A DNA stretch of 64,000 nucleotides from Xanthomonas vesicatoria ATCC 35937 (GCF_001908725.1 NZ_CP018725.1:744001-808000), one strand, 5' to 3'; positions 51,011 through 60,470 are shown, counted from the first letter of the stretch. Notes: generated from the sequence alone by a model not told the origin. Numbers and translations are program-made.

Positions 51011-51032
51011 GTCGGGCGTTCATTGCAAACCG

Positions 51033-51061
51033 AAAGCCCCGGCACTGCCGGGGCTTTTTTG
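51033..51061 (+). terminator. Rho-independent terminator of acrRAB
   Basis: Stem AAAGCCCCGGC / GCCGGGGCTTT with a 3-base loop and a T-run, 22 bases after the acrB stop. Confidence 0.92.
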
Positions 51062-51876
51062 TGCTTTGACCTGAGAGTTTGACTGCATCCGAACCAAGCG
51101 ACGGCTCGAAGCGGCTTTCTCCAATAGCGCGCGGATGGGCCAGAAGGAAAGTCCCTAATCGGCGGCGTCGTTGCAGGGCCCTTGCCCGCCTACCATCGCG
51201 GGACACGCTGCAAGTACGTCCTTGTAAGCTCTTACGCGGCATCCATGCCGCGTAAGGTCCCGCGACGGTAGACGGGCAAGGACCAGTCACGATGGTCGGT
51301 GCGCAGAGCGTTCACTAAAACAGCCAGCAAACTGTCTGGCGCGGTGCCCTCGCCGGTTGCGGGACCGTTGGCGGCATGGATGCCGCCATCGAGCCCCCAT
51401 GGATGGGTTCACGGCGTGTCCCGCAAGCGGTGAGGGCGCCGCGCTCCCGACTAATTCAGGCTAAGTAGGCAAGGACCAGTCACGATGGTTGGTGCGCAGA
51501 GCTTTCAATAAAACAGCCAGCAAACTGTCCGGTGCGGTGCTCTCGCCGCTTGCGAGACCGTTGGCGGCATGGATGCCGCCATCGAGCCCCCATGGATGGG
51601 TTCACGGCGTGTCCCGCAAAAGGACCAGTCACGATGGTTGGTGCGCAGAGCTTTCAATAAAACAGCCAGCAAACTGTCTAACGCGGTGCCCTCGCCGGTT
51701 GCGGGACCGTTGGCGGCATGGATGCCGCCATCGAGCCCCCATGGATGGGTTCACGCAAGCGGTGAGGACACCGCGCGCTCGCCGAGGCATACGTTTGACT
51801 TCGAGCGGTAACAGCATGCCGCGCTCACGACGAGCCAGGCGTTTTGACCGGCGCTGAGCGCGCTACTCAGCTGCAG
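51062..51876. other. Gene-free region dominated by repeats
   Basis: About 800 bases between acrB and the fruR remnant. Most is the repeat block listed separately, and the small open readings inside it are repeat-derived. No gene supported. Confidence 0.6.
51175..51790. repeat. Composite palindromic repeat with three tandem units
   Basis: A leading hairpin module runs from CCCTTGCCCGCCTACCATCGC through GGGACACGCTGCAAG to GTCCCGCGACGGTAGACGGG. It is followed by three head-to-tail units that begin AAGGACCAGTCACGATGG at about 51,278, 51,470 and 51,618. Each unit includes AAAACAGCCAGCAAACTGTC and GGCGGCATGGATGCCGCC. In the first unit the segment from GCGGTGCCCTCGCCGG to GTCCCGCAAGCGGTGAGGGC closes a second hairpin. 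Units two and three are nearly identical. A diverged single copy is at 21.4 kb. Confidence 0.82.
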
Positions 51877-52688
51877 TCAGATGCCCGGTGTGCGTGTTCC
51901 AGTCGACCCTCGCACCACGCACCGCCCGGTCATGACCATGCGGCGGATCGGCAGCTGCGGGTTGCCCAGGCGTTCCAGCAGCAGCGACATCGCCGCGCGG
52001 CCCATGTCTTCCACCGGCTGTTCGACGACGGTGATGCCCGGTTCGACCAGATCGGTCCAGCGTTCGTTGTCGAAGCCGGCCAGCGCCAGGTCCTGCGGCA
52101 GGCGCAGGCCGGCGGTACGTGCAGCTTTCAGTGCGCCCATCAGCAGCAGGCTGTTACTGGTGACGATAGCTTCCGGGCGAGCCTTGCTGGCCAGCCAATC
52201 GCCCAGTTCGGCGATCGCCGCTTCGGCCGTCGGCGCCACTTCGCGGTAATCCGGCTCCAGCCCCTGCGCACGCATCGCGGCAAGGTAGCCATCACGGCGC
52301 TCGGCCGCAGTGGTGCTGGTGCTGCCGAACAGCCCGCCGATGCGCCGATACCCCTGTGCCTGCAGATGCGCGACCAGTTCGCCCATCGCAGCGGCGTTGT
52401 CGAGTACCACGCTGTCGTAGCGGCTGCCAGGGCCCGCGCGGTCCACCAGCACGGTGGGGTAATCCAACGCCAGTTCGTGCATGCGCCCGACCGTCACCCG
52501 GGTCGGCGCGAAGATCAGCCCGGTGATGCGTTCTTCCTGCATCAACTCCAGATACAGCGCCTCACGCTCGGGGTCTTCATCGGTATTGCACAGGGTGACG
52601 CGCATACCGGGCCGGTGCCCAGCGCGCGCGAGACCGTGGACTTGGACACACCGGCCACCCGGGCCACGTCATTGATGCTGATACTCAC
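51877..52688 (-). pseudogene. fruR: Fructose operon regulator FruR (LacI family), internally deleted and frameshifted
   Basis: Reading from a GTG, the first 28 codons give a normal LacI-type HTH (SINDVARVAGVSKSTVSRAL, then GTGPV). The frame then stops about 17 codons later. In a different frame the sequence resumes with MRVTLCNTDEDPEREALYLE and continues as a complete sugar-binding domain to the C-terminus ('ALAGFDNERWTDLVEPGITVV'). Compared with intact LacI regulators, roughly 55-60 residues (the rest of the headpiece, hinge and first strand) plus the frame are missing at the junction. It is divergent from fruB with operator-like palindromes between them. The sugar-binding part alone could still be made from its own ATG but could not bind DNA. 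Confidence 0.85.
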
Positions 52689-52689
52689 T

Positions 52690-52701
52690 GGGATCGTTCC
52701 C
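52690..52701. promoter_or_regulatory. Operator-like half-perfect site at the fruR start
   Basis: GGGATCGTTCCC is one base off the perfect palindrome GGGAACGTTCCC found in front of fruB. Its position next to the fruR start codon suggests former autoregulation. Confidence 0.5.
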
Positions 52702-52771
52702 GCTCCGTTTGCGCACCTGACCCAGGCGCCCTAGCCGTTCCGATGCTAACCCGAAAGCACTACAAGGATTT

Positions 52772-52819
52772 TGTGCACTGCACATTGACCTGGATCGTGG
52801 GAACGTTCCCACTATACTT
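52772..52819 (+). promoter_or_regulatory. fruB promoter region with FruR operator
   Basis: The 16-base perfect palindrome GTGGGAACGTTCCCAC (52,797-52,812) sits directly before a -10-like TATACT, the classical place for a LacI-family operator. Upstream lies a second perfect palindrome, TGTGCACTGCACA (52,772-52,784), perhaps for a global regulator. The -35 is unclear. Confidence 0.7.
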
Positions 52820-52849
52820 CCCAGCCTGATCCCCCAATCGGAGCCCGCC

Positions 52850-55366
52850 TTGTCTTCTCCGTCGCCCGCCCCCGTCACTCCCGAGCTCATCCGTCTGCGT
52901 GCGCAGGCCCGCGACAAGGACGATGCCATCGCCCAGGCTGCTCAATTGCTGGTCGCCGCCGGCTGCGTAGCGCCCGGTTACGACGCCAGCATGCGACGCC
53001 GCGAAGGCCTGGCAAACACCTTCCTGGGCCATGGCTTGGCGATCCCGCACGGCGTGGGCGAGGACCGCCACCTGGTGCGCCGCGACGGCATTGCGGTGCT
53101 GCAGCTGCCCGAAGGCGTGGAGTGGAACCCCGGCCAGATCACCCGACTGGTGGTGGGCATCGCTGCCCAGTCCGACACCCATATCACCCTGCTACGCCGG
53201 CTGACCCGGTTGATCCAGGACCCGGCGCAGCTGGAAGCGCTGTTCACCACCGACGACCCCGGCGTGATCGTGGCCGCGCTCACCGGCGACCGCGCCCCCG
53301 ACAGCAGCGCCGTGCCGGCCACCGATCTGGCCGAGCGCTTCGAGTGGACCATCGCCTACCCCAGCGGCCTGCACGCGCGCCCGGCCACCCGCTGGGCCGA
53401 AACCGCGCGCGGCTTCAGCGCCCGCGCCCAGGTGCGCGCTGGCGACCAGGCCGCCGATGCCAAGAGCCTGGTCGGCCTGCTGCAACTCGGCCTGCGCGCC
53501 GGCGACAGCATCACCGTCTCGGCCGAAGGCGGCGATGCCGCCGCCTTGCTCAAGCGCCTGCGCGCGGTGATGGACAGCCTGACCGCACAGGAAAAGGCTG
53601 ATGCCGAACGTGCCGCGCAACGCCGCGCCGCCCCGGTGGTCGGCTGGACCCCGCCGCAGGCGCAGCCGGCCATCGTCGGCATCGGCGCCAGCCCGGGCGT
53701 GGCGATCGGCATCGTGCACCGCCTGCGCGCGGCGCAGACCGAGGTGGCCGATCAACCGGTTGGCCTGGGCGATGGCGGCGCGCAGCTGCACGACGCATTG
53801 ACCCGCACCCGCCAGCAGCTGGCGGCGATCCAGGACGATACCCAGCGCCGGCTCGGCGCCTCGGACGCGGCCATCTTCAAGGCCCAGGCCGAGCTGCTCA
53901 ACGACACCGACCTGATCACCCGCACCTGCCAGCTGATGGTCGAAGGCCATGGCGTTGCATGGTCGTGGCATCAGGCGGTGGAACAGATCGCCTCCGGCCT
54001 GGCGGCGCTGGGCAACCCGGTGCTGGCCGGCCGCGCAGCCGACTTGCGCGACGTCGGCCGCCGTGTGCTGGCCCAGCTGGACCCGGCGGCGGCGAGCGCT
54101 GGCCTCACCGACCTGCCCGAGCAGCCCTGCATCCTGCTGGCCAGCGACCTGTCGCCGTCGGACACCGCCAACCTGGACACCGCGCGCGTGTTCGGCCTGG
54201 CCACCGCACAGGGCGGCCCGACCTCGCACACCGCGATCCTGTCGCGCACCCTGGGCCTGCCGGCTCTGGTCGCAGCCGGGGGCCAGTTGCTGGACATCGA
54301 AGATGGCGTCACCGCGATCATCGACGGCAGCAGCGGCCGGCTCTATCTCAACCCGTCCGAGCAGGATCTGGACGCCGCGCGCACCCATATCGCAGAACAA
54401 CAGGCCATCCGCGAGCGCGAAGCCGCGCAGCGCGCCCTGCCCGCCGAGACCACCGACGGCCACCACATCGACATCGGCGCCAACGTCAACCTGCCCGATC
54501 AGGTGGCCATGGCGCTAACCCAAGGCGCCGAAGGCGTGGGCCTGATGCGTACCGAATTCCTGTTCCTGGAAAGCGGTAGCACGCCCAGCGAAGACGAGCA
54601 GTACCAAACCTACCTTGCGATGGCGCAGGCCCTGGATGGCCGCCCGCTGATCGTGCGCGCGCTGGACATCGGCGGCGACAAGCAGGTGGCGCACCTGGAA
54701 CTGCCGCACGAAGAAAACCCGTTCCTGGGCGTGCGCGGCGCGCGCCTGCTGCTGCGTCGCCCGGACCTGCTGGAGCCGCAACTGCGTGCGCTGTACCGCG
54801 CTGCCAAGGACGGTGCGCGGCTGTCGATCATGTTCCCGATGATCACCTCGGTGCCGGAGCTAATCGCCTTGCGCGCCATCTGCGCGCGCATCCGCGCCGA
54901 GCTGGATGCGCCCGAAGTGCCGATCGGCATCATGATCGAAGTGCCCGCCGCCGCCGCGCAGGCCGACGTGCTTGCGCGCCATGCGGACTTCTTCTCGATC
55001 GGCACCAACGACCTCACCCAGTACGTGCTGGCGATCGACCGCCAGAACCCGGAACTGGCCGCCGAAGCCGATAGTCTGCACCCGGCGGTGCTGCGCATGA
55101 TCCGCAGCACGATTGAAGGCGCGCGCAAGCACGACCGTTGGGTTGGCGTGTGCGGCGGTCTGGCCGGCGATGCGTTCGGCGCCAGCCTGCTGGCCGGCTT
55201 GGGCGTGCAGGAACTGTCGATGACACCCAACGACATCCCGGCGGTCAAGGCACGTCTGCGTGGCACCGCGCTCAGCGCGCTGCAGCAGCTGGCCGAGCAG
55301 GCGTTGAACTGCGAAACCGCCGAGCAAGTGCGCGCACTCGAAGTGCAGCGCGAGGACAGGGCATGA
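52850..55366 (+). CDS. fruB: Fructose PTS multiphosphoryl transfer protein FruB (EIIA-HPr-EI)
   Basis: A fusion that carries the phosphate from PEP to the fructose permease, 838 residues. Domain order: EIIA-fructose with His67 (LAIPHG), HPr with His175 (GLHARPATRW), and enzyme I with His460 (GGPTSHTAILSR). The PEP-binding barrel contains 'RTEFLFLESG', 'ALDIGGDKQVAHLELPHEENPFLGVRGARL' and 'FSIGTNDLTQY'; its catalytic cysteine is in 'VCGGLAGD', where most enzymes I read CGE(M/L)AGD. It starts at TTG with GGAG upstream. It is the first gene of the fruBKA operon. Confidence 0.94.
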   Translation: MSSPSPAPVTPELIRLRAQARDKDDAIAQAAQLLVAAGCVAPGYDASMRRREGLANTFLGHGLAIPHGVGEDRHLVRRDGIAVLQLPEGVEWNPGQITRLVVGIAAQSDTHITLLRRLTRLIQDPAQLEALFTTDDPGVIVAALTGDRAPDSSAVPATDLAERFEWTIAYPSGLHARPATRWAETARGFSARAQVRAGDQAADAKSLVGLLQLGLRAGDSITVSAEGGDAAALLKRLRAVMDSLTAQEKADAERAAQRRAAPVVGWTPPQAQPAIVGIGASPGVAIGIVHRLRAAQTEVADQPVGLGDGGAQLHDALTRTRQQLAAIQDDTQRRLGASDAAIFKAQAELLNDTDLITRTCQLMVEGHGVAWSWHQAVEQIASGLAALGNPVLAGRAADLRDVGRRVLAQLDPAAASAGLTDLPEQPCILLASDLSPSDTANLDTARVFGLATAQGGPTSHTAILSRTLGLPALVAAGGQLLDIEDGVTAIIDGSSGRLYLNPSEQDLDAARTHIAEQQAIREREAAQRALPAETTDGHHIDIGANVNLPDQVAMALTQGAEGVGLMRTEFLFLESGSTPSEDEQYQTYLAMAQALDGRPLIVRALDIGGDKQVAHLELPHEENPFLGVRGARLLLRRPDLLEPQLRALYRAAKDGARLSIMFPMITSVPELIALRAICARIRAELDAPEVPIGIMIEVPAAAAQADVLARHADFFSIGTNDLTQYVLAIDRQNPELAAEADSLHPAVLRMIRSTIEGARKHDRWVGVCGGLAGDAFGASLLAGLGVQELSMTPNDIPAVKARLRGTALSALQQLAEQALNCETAEQVRALEVQREDRA

Positions 55367-56319
55367 GCCTGCAGGCCATTACCATCACGCTGAATCCGGC
55401 GATCGACCAGACCATCCGGCTCGACAGCCTGCTGCCTGGCGCCGTGCATCGGGCCAGCAGCGTGCGTAACGACGCAGGCGGCAAGGGCATCAACGTCGCC
55501 GCCTGCCTGGCTGATTGGGGCAGCGATGTCGCCGCACTCGGCGTGCTCGGCGGCGGCAATGCCGGCGTGTTCGAAGCGCTGTTCCGCGAGCGCGGCATCG
55601 TCGACCACTGCCAGCGCGTGGCCGGCGAAACCCGCACCAATCTCAAGCTGGTGGAAGCGCGCAGCAACGACACCACCGACATCAACCTGCCCGGCCTGCA
55701 ACTGACCAGCGCGCATCTGCAAGGCGTGGCCGATCAACTCGCCCCGCTGCTGCGCCCCGGCTTGCCGGTGGTGCTATCCGGCAGCCTGCCGGCCGGCCTG
55801 CCCGACGACAGCTGGGCGCAGCTGCAGGCGCAGGCCAGCGCGGCGGGCGCACGCGTGCTGCTCGACACCAGCGGCGCGCCGCTGGTGGCGGCATTGGGCG
55901 CTGCCCGCGAGGCCCTGCCTTACGCGGTCAAGCCGAATCGTCATGAACTGGAAGCCTGGACCGGCCGCCCGCTCACCGATCGGGCCGCACTCAGCGCCGC
56001 TGCGCACGAACTGCTCGCGCGCGGCATCCAGCTGGTGGTGATTTCGATGGGCACCGACGGCGCGTTGTTCGTGCAGCGCGACCAGCGCCTGATCGCGCGT
56101 CCGCCACGGCTGGCACAGGGCAGCAGCGTTGGCGCGGGCGATGCGATGGTGGCCGGCCTGGCCGCCGCGCTGCTGGATGCGCCCACCGATCTGGAGCAGT
56201 GCGCGCGGTTGGCCACGGCGTTTTCGATGTGCCGGCTGGAAAGCGGCGACGCGCGCAGGCTCAACGCCGACGGCGTGCGCCGTGCTGCGGCCGACGTCGT
56301 GATCGAGACGCTGTCGTGA
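55363..56319 (+). CDS. fruK: 1-Phosphofructokinase FruK
   Basis: Converts fructose 1-phosphate to fructose 1,6-bisphosphate. The 318-residue PfkB-fold kinase has 'TLNPAIDQTI' at the N-terminus, 'NDAGGKGINVAACLADWG', 'LSGSLPAGLPDDSW', and the catalytic Asp in 'SSVGAGDAMVAG'. The ATG overlaps the fruB stop by 4 bases. Confidence 0.95.
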   Translation: MSLQAITITLNPAIDQTIRLDSLLPGAVHRASSVRNDAGGKGINVAACLADWGSDVAALGVLGGGNAGVFEALFRERGIVDHCQRVAGETRTNLKLVEARSNDTTDINLPGLQLTSAHLQGVADQLAPLLRPGLPVVLSGSLPAGLPDDSWAQLQAQASAAGARVLLDTSGAPLVAALGAAREALPYAVKPNRHELEAWTGRPLTDRAALSAAAHELLARGIQLVVISMGTDGALFVQRDQRLIARPPRLAQGSSVGAGDAMVAGLAAALLDAPTDLEQCARLATAFSMCRLESGDARRLNADGVRRAAADVVIETLS

Positions 56320-56467
56320 GCGCCGCCTGGCACTTGCCGGCGACTGGCACGCCGGTCTTGGCGTGGCGTTCCGACTGCCGCCATCCCGGCATGCGTCATC
56401 CGCACGCCTAACACCCCAATTCCCCCGCCGGCCTTACCGGCGACCGCAATACAGCAGGAGTTTTCCC

Positions 56468-58213
56468 ATGTCCTCTTCCATCGTGGTCATCGCCGCCGGC
56501 GAACGCAGTACCGAAGCCGTCCTGGCGGCCGAAGCGCTGCGCCGCGCGGCCACCGCCGCCGGGCGCAGCGTGACGATCGAAATCCGCAGCGACCAGGGCG
56601 TGCTCGGCGCACTGCCGACCGAGCTGACCAACGGCGCTGCGCAAGTGCTGATCGTCGGCGATGCCGATGCCGACACCGCGCGCTTCGGCGACGCGCAACT
56701 GCTGCATCTGAGCCTGGGCGCGTTGCTGGACGACCCGGCCGCCGCCGTCGGCCAGCTCGCTGCCACCACCGCACCCGCCAGCACATCGGTAGCGACCGCT
56801 GCGTCCGGCGCAGGCGGCAAGCGCATCATCGCGATCACCTCCTGCCCCACCGGCATCGCCCACACCTTCATGGCCGCCGAGGGCCTGCAGCAGGCCGCCA
56901 AGAAGCTGGGCTACCAGATGCGCGTGGAAACGCAGGGCTCGGTGGGCGCGCAGGACGCGCTGACCGACGAGGAAATCCGCGCCGCCGACGTGGTCATCAT
57001 CGCTGCCGACCGCGAAGTGGACCTGGCCCGCTTCGGCGGCAAGCGGTTGTTCAAGAGCGGTACCAAGCCGGCGATCAACGACGGCCCGGCGCTGATCAAC
57101 AAGGCGCTGGCCGAAGCCAGCGTGCACGGCGGCGCGACGCCGGCCTCGGGCACGGCCGCCAGCGCCACCGCGAGCAAGGCCAACGGCCGCACCGGCGCCT
57201 ACAAGCATCTGATGACCGGCGTGTCGTTCATGCTGCCGTTCGTCACCGCCGGCGGCCTGTTGATCGCGCTGGCCTTCGCGCTCGGCGGCATCTATGCCGG
57301 CGACGATGCGCATCAGGGCACGCTGGCCTGGTCGCTGTTCCAGATCGGCGCCAAGGCCGGATTCACCCTGATGGTGCCCGCGCTGGCCGGTTACATCGCC
57401 TACTCCATCGCCGACCGCCCCGGCATCGCGCCCGGCATGATAGGCGGGTTGGTCGCGGCCAATCTCAATGCCGGTTTCCTCGGCGGGATCATTGCCGGCT
57501 TCATCGCCGGCTATGGCGTGGCCGCGCTCAACCGCTACATCAAACTGCCGCGCAACCTGGAAGGGCTCAAGCCGGTGCTGATCCTGCCGGTGCTGGGCAC
57601 CCTGCTGGTCGGCCTGGCGATGATGTACGTGTTCGGCCAACCGGTGGCCGACCTGCTGGCCTGGCTCACCGCCTGGCTGCGCGGCATGCAGGGCAGCAGC
57701 GCACTGCTGCTGGGCCTGTTGCTCGGCGGCATGATGGCCTTCGACATGGGCGGGCCGGTCAACAAGGCCGCCTACGCGTTTTCCACCGGCCTGATCGCCA
57801 GCCAGGTCTACACCCCGATGGCCGCGGCCATGGTGGCCGGCATGACCCCGCCGCTGGGCATCGCGCTGGCCACCTGGGTGTTCCGCAATCGTTTCACCGT
57901 CGAAGAGCGCGGCTCGGCCACCGCCGCCGGCGTGCTCGGGTTGGCCTTCGTCACCGAAGGGGCGATCCCGTATGCCGCCCGCGACCCGCTGCGCACCATC
58001 CCGGCGCTGGTGGTCGGCTCGGCCGTGGCCGGCGCGATCTCGATGTCGGTCGGCGCCGAACTGAAGGCCCCACACGGCGGCATCTTCGTGCTGCTGATTC
58101 CCAATGCCGTCACCCACCTGGCGATGTATGTGCTGGCGCTGCTGGCCGGCGTGGCGGTCACCGCGATCGCCCTGCGCGTGCTCAAGAAGCCGGTGGTCGA
58201 CGTCGTCGCCTGA
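56468..58213 (+). CDS. fruA: Fructose PTS permease FruA (EIIB'-EIIB-EIIC)
   Basis: Imports and phosphorylates fructose, 581 residues. An N-terminal EIIB-like domain (about 1-100) has no cysteine. The active EIIB domain has the phosphorylated Cys126 in SCPTGIAHTFMAAEGL. The EIIC membrane part begins 'MTGVSFMLPFVTAGGLLIALAFALGG' and ends with 'FVTEGAIPYAARDPLRTIPALVVGSAVAGAISM'. The duplicated B domain is normal for FruA. AGGAG precedes the ATG, 148 bases after fruK; the gap may hold a weak internal regulatory element but shows no clear hairpin. Confidence 0.95.
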   Translation: MSSSIVVIAAGERSTEAVLAAEALRRAATAAGRSVTIEIRSDQGVLGALPTELTNGAAQVLIVGDADADTARFGDAQLLHLSLGALLDDPAAAVGQLAATTAPASTSVATAASGAGGKRIIAITSCPTGIAHTFMAAEGLQQAAKKLGYQMRVETQGSVGAQDALTDEEIRAADVVIIAADREVDLARFGGKRLFKSGTKPAINDGPALINKALAEASVHGGATPASGTAASATASKANGRTGAYKHLMTGVSFMLPFVTAGGLLIALAFALGGIYAGDDAHQGTLAWSLFQIGAKAGFTLMVPALAGYIAYSIADRPGIAPGMIGGLVAANLNAGFLGGIIAGFIAGYGVAALNRYIKLPRNLEGLKPVLILPVLGTLLVGLAMMYVFGQPVADLLAWLTAWLRGMQGSSALLLGLLLGGMMAFDMGGPVNKAAYAFSTGLIASQVYTPMAAAMVAGMTPPLGIALATWVFRNRFTVEERGSATAAGVLGLAFVTEGAIPYAARDPLRTIPALVVGSAVAGAISMSVGAELKAPHGGIFVLLIPNAVTHLAMYVLALLAGVAVTAIALRVLKKPVVDVVA

Positions 58214-58386
58214 GCCAACCTGCGGCGGCAGACATCTGCCGCCGCATCCGACGCGCCGGACGCGCGTCGCCCCTGATTGCCGTTACCGCCGCACCGCGCA
58301 TTGATCGCGCGCCGCCAGCGGCTTGCCCATCCCCTTGCTGTCGCGTCCGCCATCTCGGCCACGCCCTCTTTGTTCGGAGTCCTGCC

Positions 58387-59664
58387 ATGACCGCCCTGCT
58401 CTCCCACCGCGCTTCCCATCGTCTGCTGTGCCTGTCGCTTGCCATGGCGCTGGCCCCCTTGGCCCACGCGCAGGACGCCGCCGACGCCTTCAAGCTCAAG
58501 CTCGGCTACACCGGCGAAGCCGCTTCGATGATCGATGGCGGCCGCAAGAGCGGCGACGCCTACGCCGGCCAGCTGATGGTCGGCACCGACGTGGACATGG
58601 ACCGCCTGTTCGGCTGGAACGGCGCCACCGTCAAGTTGTACGTCACCAACCGCCACGGCACCAACCTGTCCAACAGCAGCATCGGCAACAGCACCTCTGT
58701 GCAGGAAATCTACGGCGGCCAGGGCACGCGCCTAGCCAACTTCACCCTGCTGCAAAAACTCTTCAACGACCGCCTGGAACTGGAAGCCGGCCGCAGCGTG
58801 GCCAACATCCACTTCCTCGGCTCGGACCTGTGCCAGTACTTCCAGGGCAACTCCGCGTGCGGCAACCCCACCTTCGTGTTCCGCACCAGCAACTTCACCT
58901 ACTGGCCGGTCTCCAGCTGGGCCGCGCATGCCACCGCCTGGGTCACGCCCAAGGTCTATGTGCATGTGGGCGCGTATGAAGTGAACCCCGTGCAGGCACA
59001 AGACGGCCAGCACGGCCTGAAGTGGAGCACCGACGACACCACCGGCGTGGTGGTGCCTTACGCCATCGGCTACAAGAACAAGGGCGGCGACGGCACGCTG
59101 GCGGCGATGTACGAACTCGGCGGCTGGCAGGACAACTCCGACTACACCGACCCGCTGCGCGACCGCAACGGCAACCCCGCCGTCCTCAGCGGCTTGGGCT
59201 ATGACAACAAGCAAGGCCGCTCGGGCCTGTTCGGCCGCTTCGAGCAGCAGGTCACCAACCCGGACCCGTCCGGCAACCAGGGGCTGACGGTCTTCGCCGC
59301 CATCCTCAAGAGCACCAGCGGCCAGGCGATCGAAGACCACTTCGTGCAACTGGGCCTGGTGCAGAAAGGCACCTTCGCCAGCCGCCCGCAGGACAACATT
59401 GCGTTTGTGATCACCCAACAGAAGTACAGCGACGACGCCATCGAAAACCTGCGCCTGGCGCGCGCTTCCGCCGGCGGCACCGGCACCCCGGCCGACAACC
59501 AGATCATGATGGAGCTGAGCTACGGCATCCAGGTCACCAAGCGCCTGCGCATCGCCCCCAACCTGCATTACGTGATCAACCCGGACCAGTTCAACGAACC
59601 CACGCGCACCAATGATCTGAAGAATGCGTTGATCGCCGGCATGCGGGTTGATTGGAATCTGTGA
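58387..59664 (+). CDS. oprB: Carbohydrate-selective porin, OprB family
   Basis: Outer-membrane sugar porin, 425 residues. A signal peptide ends in APLAHAQ-D, and the mature protein has alternating beta-strand sequence such as 'LKLGYTGEAASMIDGG', 'GATVKLYVTNRHG' and 'LQKLFNDRLELEAGRSV', with two cysteines in the 'LCQYFQGNSACG' loop typical of OprB. It ends with the aromatic/hydrophobic C-terminus 'MRVDWNL'. It sits 173 bases after fruA and probably supplies fructose to the PTS. Confidence 0.92.
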   Translation: MTALLSHRASHRLLCLSLAMALAPLAHAQDAADAFKLKLGYTGEAASMIDGGRKSGDAYAGQLMVGTDVDMDRLFGWNGATVKLYVTNRHGTNLSNSSIGNSTSVQEIYGGQGTRLANFTLLQKLFNDRLELEAGRSVANIHFLGSDLCQYFQGNSACGNPTFVFRTSNFTYWPVSSWAAHATAWVTPKVYVHVGAYEVNPVQAQDGQHGLKWSTDDTTGVVVPYAIGYKNKGGDGTLAAMYELGGWQDNSDYTDPLRDRNGNPAVLSGLGYDNKQGRSGLFGRFEQQVTNPDPSGNQGLTVFAAILKSTSGQAIEDHFVQLGLVQKGTFASRPQDNIAFVITQQKYSDDAIENLRLARASAGGTGTPADNQIMMELSYGIQVTKRLRIAPNLHYVINPDQFNEPTRTNDLKNALIAGMRVDWNL

Positions 59665-60037
59665 GCCGTAGAGACGCTGTGCGCGTTGCGCGCATGCTTG
59701 TCGAGCACTATTGCCTGAAGTGAGTGGCGGGTGCGTTGCATCTGACTTCAGTGCAACGCATTGCGTCGACTCGGTTGACTTGGTCATTTTCCGGATGTGG
59801 CCGACGAGTTGGATGAGCCGCGTCAGTGCGCAATCGCACGGAATGAGGCGTTATCGGCCCACCTGGTCGCGCAAGCCAGTCACTGGACACGCAGGATCAC
59901 GCGACAGCGGATGCCGAAGCTGCAATGACCCACCACTGCCTAACGCCAGAATTAAGCCGCGCCGCGACGCGAGTTCGGCTTGAATGAATTGTTATGCGCC
60001 CGCTTGACGGGCACCATGACCTTTGCGACAGGCATGC
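59665..60037. other. End of the cassette array and gene-free junction to oprB
   Basis: It holds the last attC of the cassette array at its right part, followed (to the left) by 270 bases of chromosomal sequence up to oprB with no gene. No terminator hairpin was seen after oprB. Confidence 0.6.
59938..59997 (-). repeat. Integron attC site A (distal end of the array)
   Basis: On the minus strand it begins GCATAAC, has complementary arms CAAGCCGAA... and ...GCGGCTTAATTC around a GC-rich loop, and ends in the core site GTTAGGC (GTTRRRY consensus). 60 bases, imperfect palindrome. The next sequence is unrelated chromosome, so this is the array's distal end. Confidence 0.88.
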
Positions 60038-60448
60038 TTAGCACTTGAAGTAGACAACTGCTGACAAGCGGTCTTTGTAGGCCTTTGCCAGGCTACGAAA
60101 TCTCTTTGGCCAACTTTCATCAATTTCAGTTGAAGTGTATGTCGAGCCAGACTGATGCCATTCGCCATCTGGCGCTACAAACACGTACGGCTCATCATTG
60201 AACAGGAGAGCGGCAACTGGAACGATAACGAGGTTGCTGCCAGAAAGAGCCTGCGGAAAGTCAATTGCAAGATATCCCACGCGGGAGTACCACCCTTTAT
60301 CAACGACAGAATAGAAGGCGAGAGGAAAGCATTCATCCTGCTCGGGTTGATGCGGCGCCAAGATCGAATGAACGAAGTTAACTACTGCCACTTCGTCTGC
60401 GGGATCAATGGCGCCGGGTAACACAACATTGCCGTGGAAGTGTCCCAA
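60038..60448 (-). CDS. Cassette protein A, unknown function
   Basis: A 136-residue soluble protein, acidic, with alternating hydrophobic segments ('SNLVIVPVAALLFNDEPYVFVAPDGEW'). No signal or membrane segment, no recognised domain. It starts at a TTG with GAGGAA 9 bases upstream and is followed by attC A, so it forms the last gene cassette. Base composition is lower in GC than the chromosome around it, as expected for captured cassettes. Confidence 0.75.
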   Translation of the reverse strand: MGHFHGNVVLPGAIDPADEVAVVNFVHSILAPHQPEQDECFPLAFYSVVDKGWYSRVGYLAIDFPQALSGSNLVIVPVAALLFNDEPYVFVAPDGEWHQSGSTYTSTEIDESWPKRFRSLAKAYKDRLSAVVYFKC

Positions 60449-60470
60449 AGCTGCGCGTTCCTCAAAGGGG

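Noticed and set aside
51569-51811. Short frames inside the tandem repeats
   Set aside because: The same frame occurs in each unit because the DNA is repeated; the peptide has no signs of selection as protein.
51877-52605. Calling the fruR remnant a complete 242-residue regulator
   Set aside because: The separate upstream HTH in another frame shows that the DNA-binding domain was once part of it; as it stands it lacks any DNA-binding region.
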